64,000 nucleotides of DNA from Sulfuritalea sp. (GTDB lineage Bacteria > Pseudomonadota > Gammaproteobacteria > Burkholderiales > Rhodocyclaceae): assembly GCA_016716965.1 (NCBI GenBank), contig JADJUP010000005.1:62001-126000 (forward strand), in the 5' to 3' direction. Within the stretch, counting starts at the first letter, position 1, and every line of letters begins with the position of its first letter. Under the pieces are notes generated by a model, which was not told the origin of the DNA, ran no database searches, and saw nothing but the letters and a program-made list of their open reading frames with translations. Shown here piece after piece: positions 1 through 9,284 of the stretch. The position numbers were made by a program, and so were the translations under genes.

Positions 1-1
1 G

Positions 2-340
2 TCGCTGGCGTTTTATACCGAAGTCCTCGGCATGCGCCTGCTGCGGCGCAATGACTATCCGGAAGGCAAGTTCACCCTGGCCTTCGTCGGCTACGAGGAA
101 GAAGCCGACGGCGCCGTGCTGGAACTGACCCACAACTGGGGCGTCGATCGCTACGAGATCGGCACCGGCTACGGCCACATCGCGCTGGCCGTCGACGACG
201 CCTACGCGGCCTGCGCCGAGATCAAGGCACGCGGCGGCAAGGTGACACGTGACGCCGGCCCGATGAAGGGCGGCACGCGCGTGATCGCCTTCGTTGAGGA
301 TCCGGACGGCTACAAGATCGAACTGGTCCAGCGCAAGTAA
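2..340 (+). CDS. gloA: Lactoylglutathione lyase (glyoxalase I), 5' partial
   Basis: Converts the hemithioacetal of methylglyoxal and glutathione to S-lactoylglutathione in the cytoplasm. The reading frame is open from the window edge (SLAFYTEVLGMRLLRR), so the N terminus with the first metal-binding His is missing. The visible part follows E. coli GloA closely: LAFVGY, an ELTHNWGVDRYEIG block with a metal-ligand Glu, the GHIAL His ligand, and the C-terminal EDPDGYKIEL block holding the last Glu ligand. It ends in KIELVQRK, a normal family end. It converges on the minus-strand sensor kinase 19 bases away. Confidence 0.93.
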   Translation, partial: SLAFYTEVLGMRLLRRNDYPEGKFTLAFVGYEEEADGAVLELTHNWGVDRYEIGTGYGHIALAVDDAYAACAEIKARGGKVTRDAGPMKGGTRVIAFVEDPDGYKIELVQRK

Positions 341-359
341 CGGCCGCACGAGCGGCCAC

Positions 360-3300
360 TCAGGCCCGCGCCCGGTCCAGCCAGTAGAGCAGCACCTCGA
401 ACAGCAGGTCCGGATCGACCGGCTTGCCGATGTGGTCGTCCATCCCGGCGTCGAGGCAGACCTGGCGGTCCTCGGCGAAGGCATTCGCCGTCATCGCCAG
501 GATCGGCGTGCGCTCGTGCCCCGGCAGCGCACGGATTGCCCGCGTCGCATCGACGCCGTTGAGTCTGGGCATCTGCATGTCCATCAGGATCAGCGCGTAG
601 CGCGTGCGGCTCGCGAGGTCCACCGCCTGCGCGCCGTCCTCGGCCAGGTCCACCACCAGCCCGCGGTCTTCCAGCAGCCAGCGCGCCACGTCGCGGTTGG
701 TCGGCTCGTCTTCCGCAAGCAGGATCCGGGTGCCGCCGAATTCCGCCTGCAGCCGTGCCTCCGTCGTGCCCGGCCCGGAAGTCGGCGCCGGCGCCACGGC
801 GCCGGTGGCCTTCCGCAGCGTCACATGGAGCCGGAAGGTGCTGCCGGCCCCCGGCCGGCTCGTGACGTCGATATCGCCGCCCATCATCCGCGCCAGACGC
901 CGGCTGATGGCCAGCCCCAGACCGGTGCCGCCATACTTGCGGGTCATCGAGCCATCGGCCTGTTCGAAGGCGGTGAACAGCCGCTTCTGGTCCTCGGCGG
1001 CGATGCCGATGCCGGTGTCCGTGACGTCGATCCGCAGCCGCAGCTCGTCGCCGCCGAGTTCCTCGACCCGGACCCGCAGCGTGATGCTGCCGGCGTCGGT
1101 GAACTTGACGGCGTTGCCGGCCAGGTTGAGCAGGATCTGCCCCAGCCGCAGCGGGTCGCCCTTGAGCTGCCGCCGCGCATCTTCCGGGCGTCACGTCGAT
1201 GTGCAGGCCGAGGCCCTTTTCCGCGACCTTGTGCCCGATCAGCGCCGACAGGTTGTTCAGCACGTCGTCCAGCGTGAAATCGACCTGCTCCAGGCTCAGG
1301 CGCTCGGCTTCGATCTTGGAGATGTCGAGGATGTTGTTGATGACGCCGAGCAAATGGTGCGAAGACTGGTCGATCCGGTCGAGCTGGCTGCGCAGCTTGG
1401 CGTCCATGGTGCGCCGCATGACCAGGCTGGTCATGCCCATGATGGCGTTCATCGGCGTGCGCAGTTCATGGCTCATGTTGGCAAGGAAGGTGCTCTTGGC
1501 GCGGCTGGCGGCCTCCGCCGCCTCCTTGGCCACCGACAGCGCGGCGGTGCGTTCCTCGACCAGCCTTTCGAGGTGGTGGCGGTAATTTTCGAGCTCGGTT
1601 TCCGTCCGCTTGGTTTCGGTGATGTCGAACAGGCTGCCGATATAGTGGGTCGCATTCCCGAACGAGTCGCGCACCGCGGTGACGGTAAGCAGTTCGGGGA
1701 AGACCTCGCCGCCCTTGCGCCGGTTCCACACCTCGCCGCGCCAGAATCCATCGCGCGTGATCGCCTGCCACATGCTTCGATAGAAAAGCGAGTCATGCCG
1801 ACCGGAGCTGAACACCGAAGGCGTTTTTCCCACAACCTCGGCCGCCGCATAGCCGGTAATTGCCTCGAGCGCCGGATTCACGGCCAGGATGCGGCGCTGC
1901 GCGTCGGTGATGCAGATGCCCTCGACGCTGGAAGCGAACACCGTCGCCGCCAGGCGCTGCGCTTCCTCGGCACGCAGGCGATCAGTGATGTCGATGAGGA
2001 TGCAGTGGGTACGGGCGGCGCCCGACGCCTCATGGCCGATGCGGCCATTGATGGTGACGGTTCGCGCCTGTCCATCCTTGCGCCGGATGTCGAACACCGG
2101 ACCGTCCAGGCTGCCGCGCGAAAAGAACTCGGGAAACTTTTCCGCCATCGCCGCGCACGAACCCTCGGCAATGAAATCGGTGATCTCCCGCCCGAGCACC
2201 TCCTCGCGCCGATAGCCGCCGAGCAGGTTCAGCCAGGCGTCATTGACATCGATGATGCGGGTCTCCATGTCGAGCGACTGGTAGGCCAGCGGGGCGCGCA
2301 GGAACATGTCACGGTAGCGTTGCTCGGAGGCCGCGAGTTCGGCCTTCGCCGCCCGCTCCGCCGTGACATCGTGCGCGATGCCCGAAAAGCCGACCAACAG
2401 GCGGCCGCCGGAAGACGTCTCGCCATTGCCATTGCCATTGCCGTGCCCGTTGCCATTGCCATTTCCGTGCCCGTTGCCATTTCCGTTCGCCTGCTCGCGT
2501 TCCGCGACCAGGCACCATTGCATCAGGAAAACCACGCCATCGCGTGACACCTGGCGACTCTCGAACTCGAAGGCTTCATCGCTGCCGGCAGCGATCCATT
2601 GGGCGAACGCGGCCTCGGCCGCCGCGCGATCCTCGGAATGGACGAACTCGAACGCGGACAGCCCCACGCATTGGTCCGCCGGAAGCCCGAAGTAGGTCGT
2701 CGCCATCGGATTGACGAAGGTCAGGCGACCGTCGATATCCAGGCGTGTGATCAGGTCGTGTGAGGTTTCGATCAGGCTGCGATACTTGGCCTCGCTGCGA
2801 CGCAGGGCCGATTCCCGCTCCAGCACCGCAGCCGCCATGCGCCGCGTGCTCTGCACCAGGCGCTCGATCTCGTCGGTCGTCGAGCGCGGCAAACGCGCCC
2901 GGTAATCGCCGGCCGCGATGCCCTCGATCTGCGCGGCAAACTCGGCGACACGGCGGGTCATGCGCCGCCCGGCGAGCACGGCGGCAAGCAGGGCCAGCGC
3001 CATCGCCAGCGTGCTGCCGACCCCCAGCGCCAACAGCGTCTTGCGCACGGTGGCAAAGGCCAGGTCGACCGGTTGTGCCATCACCACGCCCCAGCCATGT
3101 TTTCCCAGCGGCGTATAACTGCCGATGTATTCGATCTCGTCCAGGCGGAAGCGCGCGGAGCGCGGCGGAGCGGGCTCCCCCTTTGCCAGCAGCGGCAGGT
3201 GGCCGAGGTTCTCCTGGCGCAGGGCGCGTTCCGGGCGCGGGTGGCCGACCACATGGCTGCGCGCATCGAGGATGATCGGCAGCAGCGCGCCCCCCTGGCT

Positions 3301-3888
3301 CAGGTCGGCGGCGAAATGCGAAAGCTCCTGAAGATCGAGTTCGCCGACGATGACTTCCGTATTGTTCGAGCCGCCGGGCGCCGAGCGCAAGGCGATCGCC
3401 AGCGCGACCACGATGTGGCCATCGACCGACAGGTAGGTATCGGACCAGACCAGGCCGCCGCGAGCGCGCGCCTGGCGCACGAACTCGCGGCTGGAAAAGT
3501 CGATGCCCATCAGGTTGGCGCGCGCCGCCCGGCGTTCCAATGGCATGCCGACATCGATTACCCGGTCGGCGGCATCGAGCACGTACAAGGTCTCCAGCGA
3601 CTTCTTCATCTGCGCCACGGTGTCGATCGCGATGCGCCGGTGTTCTTCGCTGCGCGCCGGGGACAGGGCAAGATCGGAAGCCAGCAGCGTCATGTCCGAC
3701 GCAAAATCGTCGAGGCGGCTGGCCACCTGGCGCGCGGCAACCTCGCCAAGGCCAAGGTTGCGCGATTCGACCTCGGCATTGAGCCGCGGCAGCAGCACGC
3801 CGAGCACGACGCCGAGCACGATCAGCACCGCCAGTGCCACCAGGGTGGACAAGCCGAGGGACAGCCAGAAGCGGAGCGAGCGTGCCAT
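360..3888 (-). CDS. Hybrid sensor histidine kinase (Cache-like, HAMP, three PAS, HisKA, HATPase, REC), frameshifted
   Basis: Inner-membrane hybrid kinase of about 1,175 residues after correction. Order: TM helix (about 9-35), periplasmic Cache-like sensor (36-280), second TM (about 283-306), HAMP, PAS (from about 363), a 22-residue Asn-Gly tract (about 466-489), two more PAS domains, HisKA with SHELRTPMNA (His near 807), HATPase with GGTGLGLAISRRLA, and a C-terminal receiver with ILLAEDE and LILMDMQMP. The frame changes near 1185: one base too many separates VAEKGLGLHIDVTP from EDARRQLKGDPLRLG, which continues to the stop at 360. This is a recent mutation or an assembly error. The upstream lipoprotein gene ends 10 bases before this start, so the two are probably co-transcribed and the lipoprotein may deliver the signal. 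Confidence 0.82.
777..801 (+). repeat. 25-bp dispersed repeat, core copy (in kinase linker)
   Basis: Matches the 25-bp family (GGAAGTCGGCG...CACGGCG). It lies inside the hybrid kinase gene on the opposite strand and encodes part of the Ala-Pro-rich linker between HATPase and receiver domains, a place that tolerates insertion. Confidence 0.55.
2424..2491 (-). repeat. Hexanucleotide microsatellite (GGCAAT)n coding Asn-Gly repeats
   Basis: About eleven hexamer units, mostly GGCAAT with GGCCAC or GGAAAT variants on the coding strand, encode an Asn-Gly/His-Gly run near the C-terminal end of the first PAS domain of the hybrid kinase. The unit is a multiple of three, so gain or loss of units would keep the frame. 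Confidence 0.85.
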
Positions 3889-3898
3889 GCGTGGTCCG

Positions 3899-5047
3899 CT
3901 AGTCGATTCGGACGAAGGCGCCGTCGCGGATCACGGTCAGATAGGTCTCTCGACTGGCATCGCCGGTGGCATCGAAGCGCAGCGGCGACTGCGCGCCGGA
4001 AAATTCGCGCTTATCGAGAATGGCCCGCTTCAGCCCCTGTCCCTCACGTCGCGCTGCGAGCCCGTCAAGCACCACATTGGCGGCATCGAAGGCCGTCAGG
4101 CCGGCAAAGCCCGGTTCGTGCCCGAATCGATCGCGATAGGCCTGGCGAAACGCCAGATAGGCCGGTTGCCGGCTGCCGCGATCGATGAACTGGGCCATCG
4201 TCATGCCCTCCACCGCCTTGCCGCCTAGCTCGATCAGGCGCTCGGTCGCCGCCCACTCCGAAGCGTTGAGTTGCAGGTCCGGCCGTCGCGCTCGCAATTG
4301 CTGGGCCAGCAACGCGGCATCCACCGAGTTCGCAATCAACAGCACGGCATCCGGCGCGGCTTCGAGGAGGTGCGCCGCCAATACGTCAAACCGGGCGGCT
4401 TCATTGGACTGGAAGCCTTCGGCAGCGACGATCTTGCCGCCGCCGTTTTCGAAGGCCTGCCGGTAATCGGCCAGCCAGCTTTCCGAATACGCCTGGTTGC
4501 GCTGGTCGTAGGCCACCGCTACGCGGCGGCTGCCCTGTTGGTGCAAATGATGGCCCGCCGATTTCTGTGCGTAGGGGGTGGTCGCGCGTATGACGCGCAG
4601 GAACTGATCATCGATGCCCGACAGTGCCGTGGTGGTCACGGTCGGGCTCACCAGCAGCAATTTCGCATCGTTGGCCAGGGGCACCACCGCCAGCGCCATG
4701 GCGCTGGTCATCGGCCCGACGACGGCCTCGACCTTGCGCTCGGCGAGGCGCGCAAAAGCCTTGCGCGCGACCTCGGCATCCTGCTGATCGTCCTCCACCA
4801 ACAACTCGACCTGGCGCCCGCCGATGCCGCCCGCCTTGTTGCGCATCTCCACCGCGAGAGTCACGGCATTGCGGCCACCGAGGCCGAGATCGGCGACGCG
4901 GCCCGATATCCCGCCGAGGAATCCGATGCGCAACGGCTCCGGCGGGGCGCATGCGGCAAGCAGCGACAGCGCAACCGGTGCCACCAGGCGCCAGCCACAC
5001 GCACCTGCCCCGCGCGCTCGAAACTCCGAAACCAGGCCTGCCAGCAC
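3899..5047 (-). CDS. Periplasmic ligand-binding lipoprotein (Leu/Ile/Val-binding type), possible kinase partner
   Basis: A Peripla_BP_6-type receptor that binds small amino-acid-like ligands outside the inner membrane. I chose the GTG at 5047 because GGAGG lies seven bases upstream and it gives an N-terminal segment ending in a lipobox (LSLLAAC). The mature part starts PLRIGFLGGISG and carries the two-lobed fold: GGIGGRQVELLVEDD, VVGPMTSAMALAVVPLAN, VAVAYDQRNQAYSES. There are no ABC permease genes beside it. Instead its stop lies 10 bases from the start of the Cache/HAMP hybrid kinase, so a sensory role is more likely than transport. Ligand unknown. Confidence 0.75.
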   Translation of the reverse strand: MLAGLVSEFRARGAGACGWRLVAPVALSLLAACAPPEPLRIGFLGGISGRVADLGLGGRNAVTLAVEMRNKAGGIGGRQVELLVEDDQQDAEVARKAFARLAERKVEAVVGPMTSAMALAVVPLANDAKLLLVSPTVTTTALSGIDDQFLRVIRATTPYAQKSAGHHLHQQGSRRVAVAYDQRNQAYSESWLADYRQAFENGGGKIVAAEGFQSNEAARFDVLAAHLLEAAPDAVLLIANSVDAALLAQQLRARRPDLQLNASEWAATERLIELGGKAVEGMTMAQFIDRGSRQPAYLAFRQAYRDRFGHEPGFAGLTAFDAANVVLDGLAARREGQGLKRAILDKREFSGAQSPLRFDATGDASRETYLTVIRDGAFVRID

Positions 5048-5189
5048 TCGTCTGCCTCCATCGACACGGTCGCAATCACCGGCTGTCCGCGCCGGCCCAT
5101 TGACTCTTGATGCATTGCGGCGTCGATCCGCCCGCCGCCGCCGGCCACAATGCTCGTGGGAGTATATGCCTTCCCCCGCCGGGAATGGC

Positions 5190-6293
5190 TCAGGCTGAAG
5201 GCGTTGCGGGATTTCCGGGCGCAGGCACCATGTCGAGCTGGCGCAGCAGCGCAAGTTGGCGTTGCATGACTTCGCGGCGATACGCTGCGGCATCGACCTG
5301 CGACCAGTCGAAGAAGCCCTTGCCGGCACGCAGGCCGGCGCGGCCTTCATGCATGTAGCGATCAACGATGGCCGGCGGCGCATGGCGCGGGTCGTCCAGC
5401 GCCTTGGCCAGGTAGTGGCTGGCGTAGTAGAGGATGTCGAGCCCGCCGAAGTCGATGAACTCGACGATGCCCATGCTGGCGAAGCGCGGCCCGAAGCCGT
5501 AGCGCACGGCGCGGTCGATGTCCTCGGCGGTGGCGACACCCTGCTCCACCATGCGCGCCGCCTCGTTCATCAGCAAGGCCTGCAGGCGCGGCACGATGTA
5601 GCCGGGCGCGGCCTGGCACAGCACCGGCTGCTTGCCTATCGCCGTCAGCAGATCGCACAGCCGCTGCGTCACGGCCGGGTCGGTCGCGGGATGCGGCGAG
5701 ACTTCGACCAGCGGGATCAGGTAGGCCGGGTTCAGCCAGTGCGCGTTGAGGAAGCGTCCGGGGTGCGTGACCAGTCCCGCCAGTTCCGTCGACAGCATGG
5801 TCGAGGTGGTGGAGGCCAGCAGTGCGTCTGCGCGCAGGTGCCGGCAGGCGAAGGCGAAGGCCTCGCGCTTGGCGTCGAGCTTCTCGGGCACGCCCTCGAA
5901 CAGCACGTCCACGCGCCCGAGCACCTCCGGCGCGGCGTCGCGCGCGGCAAAATGCACGCGGGCCAGCATGCCGGGGATCAGCGCGGCATCGAAGACGCCG
6001 AGTTCGGCCAGGGTACGCAGGCTGGCATCGATCTCGCGTCGCGCCTCGGCTTCGAGCGCGCGTGCGGCCTCGGACTCGCGCGGCTTGGCGTCGACCAGCC
6101 AGACCTCGTGGCCGGCGTAGGCGAAGGCGTGGGCGATGCCGCGCCCCATGCGCCCGGCACCGAGCGCAGCGACGCGGAATGCCCTCCCCCCATCCCCCTC
6201 TCCGGGAGAGGGGGTGACGGCAGTTCGCGGGCTGCGCCCGCTCCGGGGTGCTGGCTGCGCTGCCCTTGGGGCGGCCCGGCGGGCAGCGCCCAT
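5190..6293 (-). CDS. 3-hydroxyacyl-CoA dehydrogenase family protein with repeat-encoded N-terminal extension
   Basis: NAD-dependent oxidation of a 3-hydroxyacyl-CoA (3-hydroxybutyryl-CoA dehydrogenase type), cytoplasmic. The Rossmann loop GAGRMGRGIAHAF is at residues 45-57, followed by the family blocks LASTTSTM, LNAHWLNPAYLIPLVEV and the C-terminal YGFGPRFASMGIVEFIDFGG domain. The only start codon serving this frame is the ATG at 6293, which overlaps the stop of the upstream gene (TGATG). Residues 1-38 come from a repeated element also found before ureF and have no counterpart in the family. Last gene of a catabolic operon with an opine-type dehydrogenase, a TRAP transporter and a UbiD-like decarboxylase; the natural substrate cannot be read from sequence. 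Confidence 0.83.
   Translation of the reverse strand: MGAARRAAPRAAQPAPRSGRSPRTAVTPSPGEGDGGRAFRVAALGAGRMGRGIAHAFAYAGHEVWLVDAKPRESEAARALEAEARREIDASLRTLAELGVFDAALIPGMLARVHFAARDAAPEVLGRVDVLFEGVPEKLDAKREAFAFACRHLRADALLASTTSTMLSTELAGLVTHPGRFLNAHWLNPAYLIPLVEVSPHPATDPAVTQRLCDLLTAIGKQPVLCQAAPGYIVPRLQALLMNEAARMVEQGVATAEDIDRAVRYGFGPRFASMGIVEFIDFGGLDILYYASHYLAKALDDPRHAPPAIVDRYMHEGRAGLRAGKGFFDWSQVDAAAYRREVMQRQLALLRQLDMVPAPGNPATPSA
6184..6293 (-). repeat. About 105-bp repeat at a stop/start overlap, copy A
   Basis: Aligns over its whole length with the sequence at 48987-49091. Shared features on the coding strand: the start codon followed by GCGCYGCCCGC, a CCGCCCCAAGGGC block, a GTCACCCCCT block, and a perfect G/C hairpin (CCCCCTCTCC/GGAGAGGGGG here). 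It is translated as the first 38 residues of the dehydrogenase. Confidence 0.75.
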
Positions 6294-7369
6294 CAGGCGT
6301 GGCCCGTGGCCAACAGCCGGCGCATGCCGGCGCGGTCGAGCGCGGCCAGTCCCAGGGCTTCCAGCGTGCGCGGCCCGGCGCGCAAGTCGCGCTCGCAGAC
6401 CGCCGAGGCCAGCGCCAGCAGGCCGCTGGCGATCGGCACATCGACGCCGGCCCAGTCGGCCACCGAGACGAGGAAGGCGAGGCCGTAGTGGATGTCCTCG
6501 GTCATGTAGCGATGCTCGGTGAGCACGATGTGCTCGCGCCAGTCGCCGCTGTCGGTGAGGCGCTTGTGGGCGTCGCCGTACATCCAGCGGTCGTTCTCGT
6601 AGTGGTCGCGCAGCGGAAAATGCTCGCCGGTGTAGCCCAGCGCCGAACGCACCGCGATGCGTTCGGCATCGAGCGCGTTGGTGACACGGCGGATCGCCGG
6701 CTGCGTGCCCTCGTTGTGGATGTCCCAGCGTTCGAAGTGTTCCAGCGGGCCGGCGTTCATCAGGATCAGCGGCGGGTGGATGATCGGTCCGGCGTTCATC
6801 AGCGCGCCGGCCAGCGCATCCTCGATCGGCTCGACCGAGGGGAAGGCCGCGCGCAGCACGGCGAAGGCCTGCGCCGCCTTGTCGGCGGGGAACACGCCGG
6901 TCGGCAGGCGCGTGGCGCGCATGGTGATGGCGACTTCGGCCGGGCCGTGCTTGCGCGTCAGCCAGGGCAGGGTGCCGGTCTCGGCGAAGGCGACATCTGC
7001 TGCGCAGCCGGCATGGCGCAGGGCCTGCATCATGGCGACGCTGCCGAAGCTGCCCGGCGGCAGGTAGATCACCTGGCCGTCGGCCAGGTGCGGCGCCATG
7101 GCGCGGGCGATGTCCTCCTGGGCGAAGGCCGGCGTCGGGATCAGGATCAGCTCGGCCCCGCGCAGCGCCGCAGCGAGGTCGTCGGTCACCATGGCGATGG
7201 ACACTTCGCGCCGGCCGGCGATGTCCTTCAGCATCAGGCGCCGCGTCGTCGCCAGTTCGCCGAACTGTTGCGCATTGCGCCGCCAGAAGCGCACCTCGTG
7301 ACCGAGGTCGGAGAGGTCGGCGGCGGCGGCGTAGGAACCGTTGCCACCGCCCAGTACGGCTATGCGCAT
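6293..7369 (-). CDS. NAD(P)-dependent opine/octopine-type dehydrogenase
   Basis: Opine dehydrogenase family: reductive joining of an amino acid to a 2-oxo acid, or the reverse oxidation, in the cytoplasm. 358 residues, normal for the family. The N-terminal dinucleotide fold starts at residue 1 with AVLGGGNGSYAAAADL and the all-helical C-terminal domain has the family blocks IIHPPLILMNAGPLE, VTNALDAER and YENDRWMYGDAHKRL. The stop overlaps the start of the 3-hydroxyacyl-CoA dehydrogenase, so the two are translationally coupled. Its place in a TRAP transporter operon suggests that it acts on the imported compound; direction and substrate are unknown. Confidence 0.83.
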   Translation of the reverse strand: MRIAVLGGGNGSYAAAADLSDLGHEVRFWRRNAQQFGELATTRRLMLKDIAGRREVSIAMVTDDLAAALRGAELILIPTPAFAQEDIARAMAPHLADGQVIYLPPGSFGSVAMMQALRHAGCAADVAFAETGTLPWLTRKHGPAEVAITMRATRLPTGVFPADKAAQAFAVLRAAFPSVEPIEDALAGALMNAGPIIHPPLILMNAGPLEHFERWDIHNEGTQPAIRRVTNALDAERIAVRSALGYTGEHFPLRDHYENDRWMYGDAHKRLTDSGDWREHIVLTEHRYMTEDIHYGLAFLVSVADWAGVDVPIASGLLALASAVCERDLRAGPRTLEALGLAALDRAGMRRLLATGHA

Positions 7370-7386
7370 GGGCCTGCCTCCGCGAT

Positions 7387-7411
7387 CGCCGTATCGCCAA
7401 CGCCGACTTTC
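7387..7411 (-). repeat. 25-bp dispersed repeat, core copy (end of dctM)
   Basis: GAAAGTCGGCGTTGGCGATA then CGGCG on the minus strand. It begins within the TGA stop of the TRAP large permease gene and fills most of the gap to the next gene. Confidence 0.8.
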
Positions 7412-8720
7412 ATCCGGCCCCCAGCATCCAGTTCGGCAGCGCCAGCACCGTCGGCGGAAAGACCCACATCATGACGATGCAGAGCGCAAAGGAAATCATG
7501 AAATAGAAGACGCCGCGAAAGATGGTGTGGATCGGGATATCCGGCGCGAGGCCATGCACGATGAAGACATTGACGCCCACCGGCGGCGTCACCGCGCCCA
7601 TGGTGGTGACGATGGTGAGGATCACGGTGTACCAGACCGGGTCGTAGCCCAGCGCAACACCGAGCGGGAAGAAGATCGGGATGGTAACGACGAGGAATCC
7701 CAGGGCGTCCATCAGCATGCCGCCGACCAGGTAGATGCCCAGCACCACCAGCAGGATGACGAAGGGCGCCACCGGCAGGGCCGCCGCCCATTCGGCCAGT
7801 TCGAAGGGCAGGCGCGACACGGTGAGGAAGCGGCCGAAGAGCACGGCACCGGCGATCAGCAGCACCACCATGGCCGAGATGCGCACGCTTTCCACGACCG
7901 ACCTGACGATGCCCTTGAAGTCGAGGCTGCGCTGCGCGAGACCGATCGCCAGCGCGCCGAAGGCACCGGCGGCGCCGGCTTCTGTGGGTGTGAACCAGCC
8001 CAGGTAAAGGCCACCGATAACCAGGCTGAACAGCAGCAGCGCCTCGACCACGCCGGACAGCGCAACCAGCTTCTCGCGCCAGCTGGTTTGCGGGCCGAGC
8101 GGTCCCAAGGCCGGATTGCGCATGCACATCCAGACGATGGTCGCGAGAAACAGCGCGGTCAGGATCAGACCCGGTATCACGGCGGCGAGGAACAGGCGCA
8201 GCAGCGACTGTTCTGTCTGCACCGCAATCACGATCAACACCACGCTGGGCGGAATCACCACGCCGAGCGTGCCGCCGACGGCGATGGCGCCGGTGGACAG
8301 CGCCGGATCGTAGCCGTAGCGCCGCATTTCCGGCATGGCGATGGTGCCCATGGTTGCCGTGGTCGCCGAGTTGGAACCGCAGATCGCAGAGAAGCCGGCA
8401 CTGGCTGCCACCGTGGTGGCGGCCAGCCCCCCGGGCATGCGCCCTACCCAGGTGTAGGCCGCGTTATAGAGGCGTTCGGTGGTGCCGGCGCGATAGGCGA
8501 ACTGGCCCATAAGCACGAACAGCGGAATCACCGACAGGCCATACGAGGAAAACTGCTCCCAGACATTGGTCGCCGCCAGGTGGGTGGCAGCCGGGACGGA
8601 CAACAGGTAGGCATTGCCGAGCAGGCCGGCGGCCAGCATGGTGAATGCGATGGGCATGCCGAACAGCATCAGCGCCGACATCAGCACCAGGCCGACCACG
8701 GCCGCGATCAGGGGATCCAT
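7410..8720 (-). CDS. dctM: TRAP transporter large permease (DctM family)
   Basis: Inner-membrane ion-coupled carrier subunit of a tripartite (TRAP) uptake system. 436 residues with the usual 12 or so hydrophobic helices and family motifs: SVIPLFVLMGQFAYRAG, SAGFSAICGSNSATTATMG, GGTLGVVIPPSVVLIV and TPTEAGAAGA. It lies 15 bases after the small permease gene and 22 bases before the binding protein gene is reached, so the three form one transcription unit. The substrate is a carboxylate or related acid by family; the UbiD-like enzyme upstream makes an aromatic or unsaturated acid a reasonable guess. Confidence 0.95.
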   Translation of the reverse strand: MDPLIAAVVGLVLMSALMLFGMPIAFTMLAAGLLGNAYLLSVPAATHLAATNVWEQFSSYGLSVIPLFVLMGQFAYRAGTTERLYNAAYTWVGRMPGGLAATTVAASAGFSAICGSNSATTATMGTIAMPEMRRYGYDPALSTGAIAVGGTLGVVIPPSVVLIVIAVQTEQSLLRLFLAAVIPGLILTALFLATIVWMCMRNPALGPLGPQTSWREKLVALSGVVEALLLFSLVIGGLYLGWFTPTEAGAAGAFGALAIGLAQRSLDFKGIVRSVVESVRISAMVVLLIAGAVLFGRFLTVSRLPFELAEWAAALPVAPFVILLVVLGIYLVGGMLMDALGFLVVTIPIFFPLGVALGYDPVWYTVILTIVTTMGAVTPPVGVNVFIVHGLAPDIPIHTIFRGVFYFMISFALCIVMMWVFPPTVLALPNWMLGAG

Positions 8721-8735
8721 GCGTCCTTTCCGCCG

Positions 8736-9278
8736 TCAGCCGCGCAGCGCGGACAGCAAGGCCGCGATCGAGCGCAGGAAATCCACCAGCAGGGCCAGCG
8801 TCAGCCCCGCGCAACCCAGGGCCACGACGTAGACCCAGGGATAGACGATGATGCGCAGGGTTTCGGAAAGCGAGCCGGTTTCGTGCAGCACGCGCCCATA
8901 GCGCGCCACATAGAAGGCCACCACGGCGAACAGCGCCAGCGAGACCAGCGCCATCAGCGCATCGGTAATCGCGCGGCTGCGGCGCCCCATCCGGACCACC
9001 GCGAGTTCCATCGCGACATGCCCCTTGTGGCGCTGCACCGTGCCCAGGGCCAGCGCCATCGCCGCCGCCGAGAGCCAGCCGATCACCTCGTAGGAACCGG
9101 CGACGGTAACGCCGAACGCGCGCATCACCATGTCGGTCACCGAGAACAGCATCATGGCGCCGAGCAACGCCGCCGCCGCCCAGGCCAGCCCTTCGTTGAG
9201 GAAGAAACTGGCCCGGTCGAGCAAGTGCATCACACCACCGGTTGCGGCGCCCGCACCCGGTTGCACGGCGGAAGTCAT
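8736..9278 (-). CDS. dctQ: TRAP transporter small permease (DctQ family)
   Basis: 180-residue inner-membrane protein with four predicted helices, the small subunit that pairs with DctM. Recognised by length, the helix pattern (ALLGAMMLFSVTDMVMRAFG, VIGWLSAAAMALALGTVQRHKGHVAMELAV) and position between the binding protein and large permease genes. A hydrophilic stretch of about 17 residues precedes the first helix. Spaced 6 bases after the binding protein gene. Confidence 0.92.
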   Translation of the reverse strand: MTSAVQPGAGAATGGVMHLLDRASFFLNEGLAWAAAALLGAMMLFSVTDMVMRAFGVTVAGSYEVIGWLSAAAMALALGTVQRHKGHVAMELAVVRMGRRSRAITDALMALVSLALFAVVAFYVARYGRVLHETGSLSETLRIIVYPWVYVVALGCAGLTLALLVDFLRSIAALLSALRG

Positions 9279-9284
9279 TGCGGG

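Noticed and set aside
2424..2491. Possible CRISPR-like array
   Set aside because: The units are 6-base and directly adjacent with no spacers; it is a coding microsatellite.
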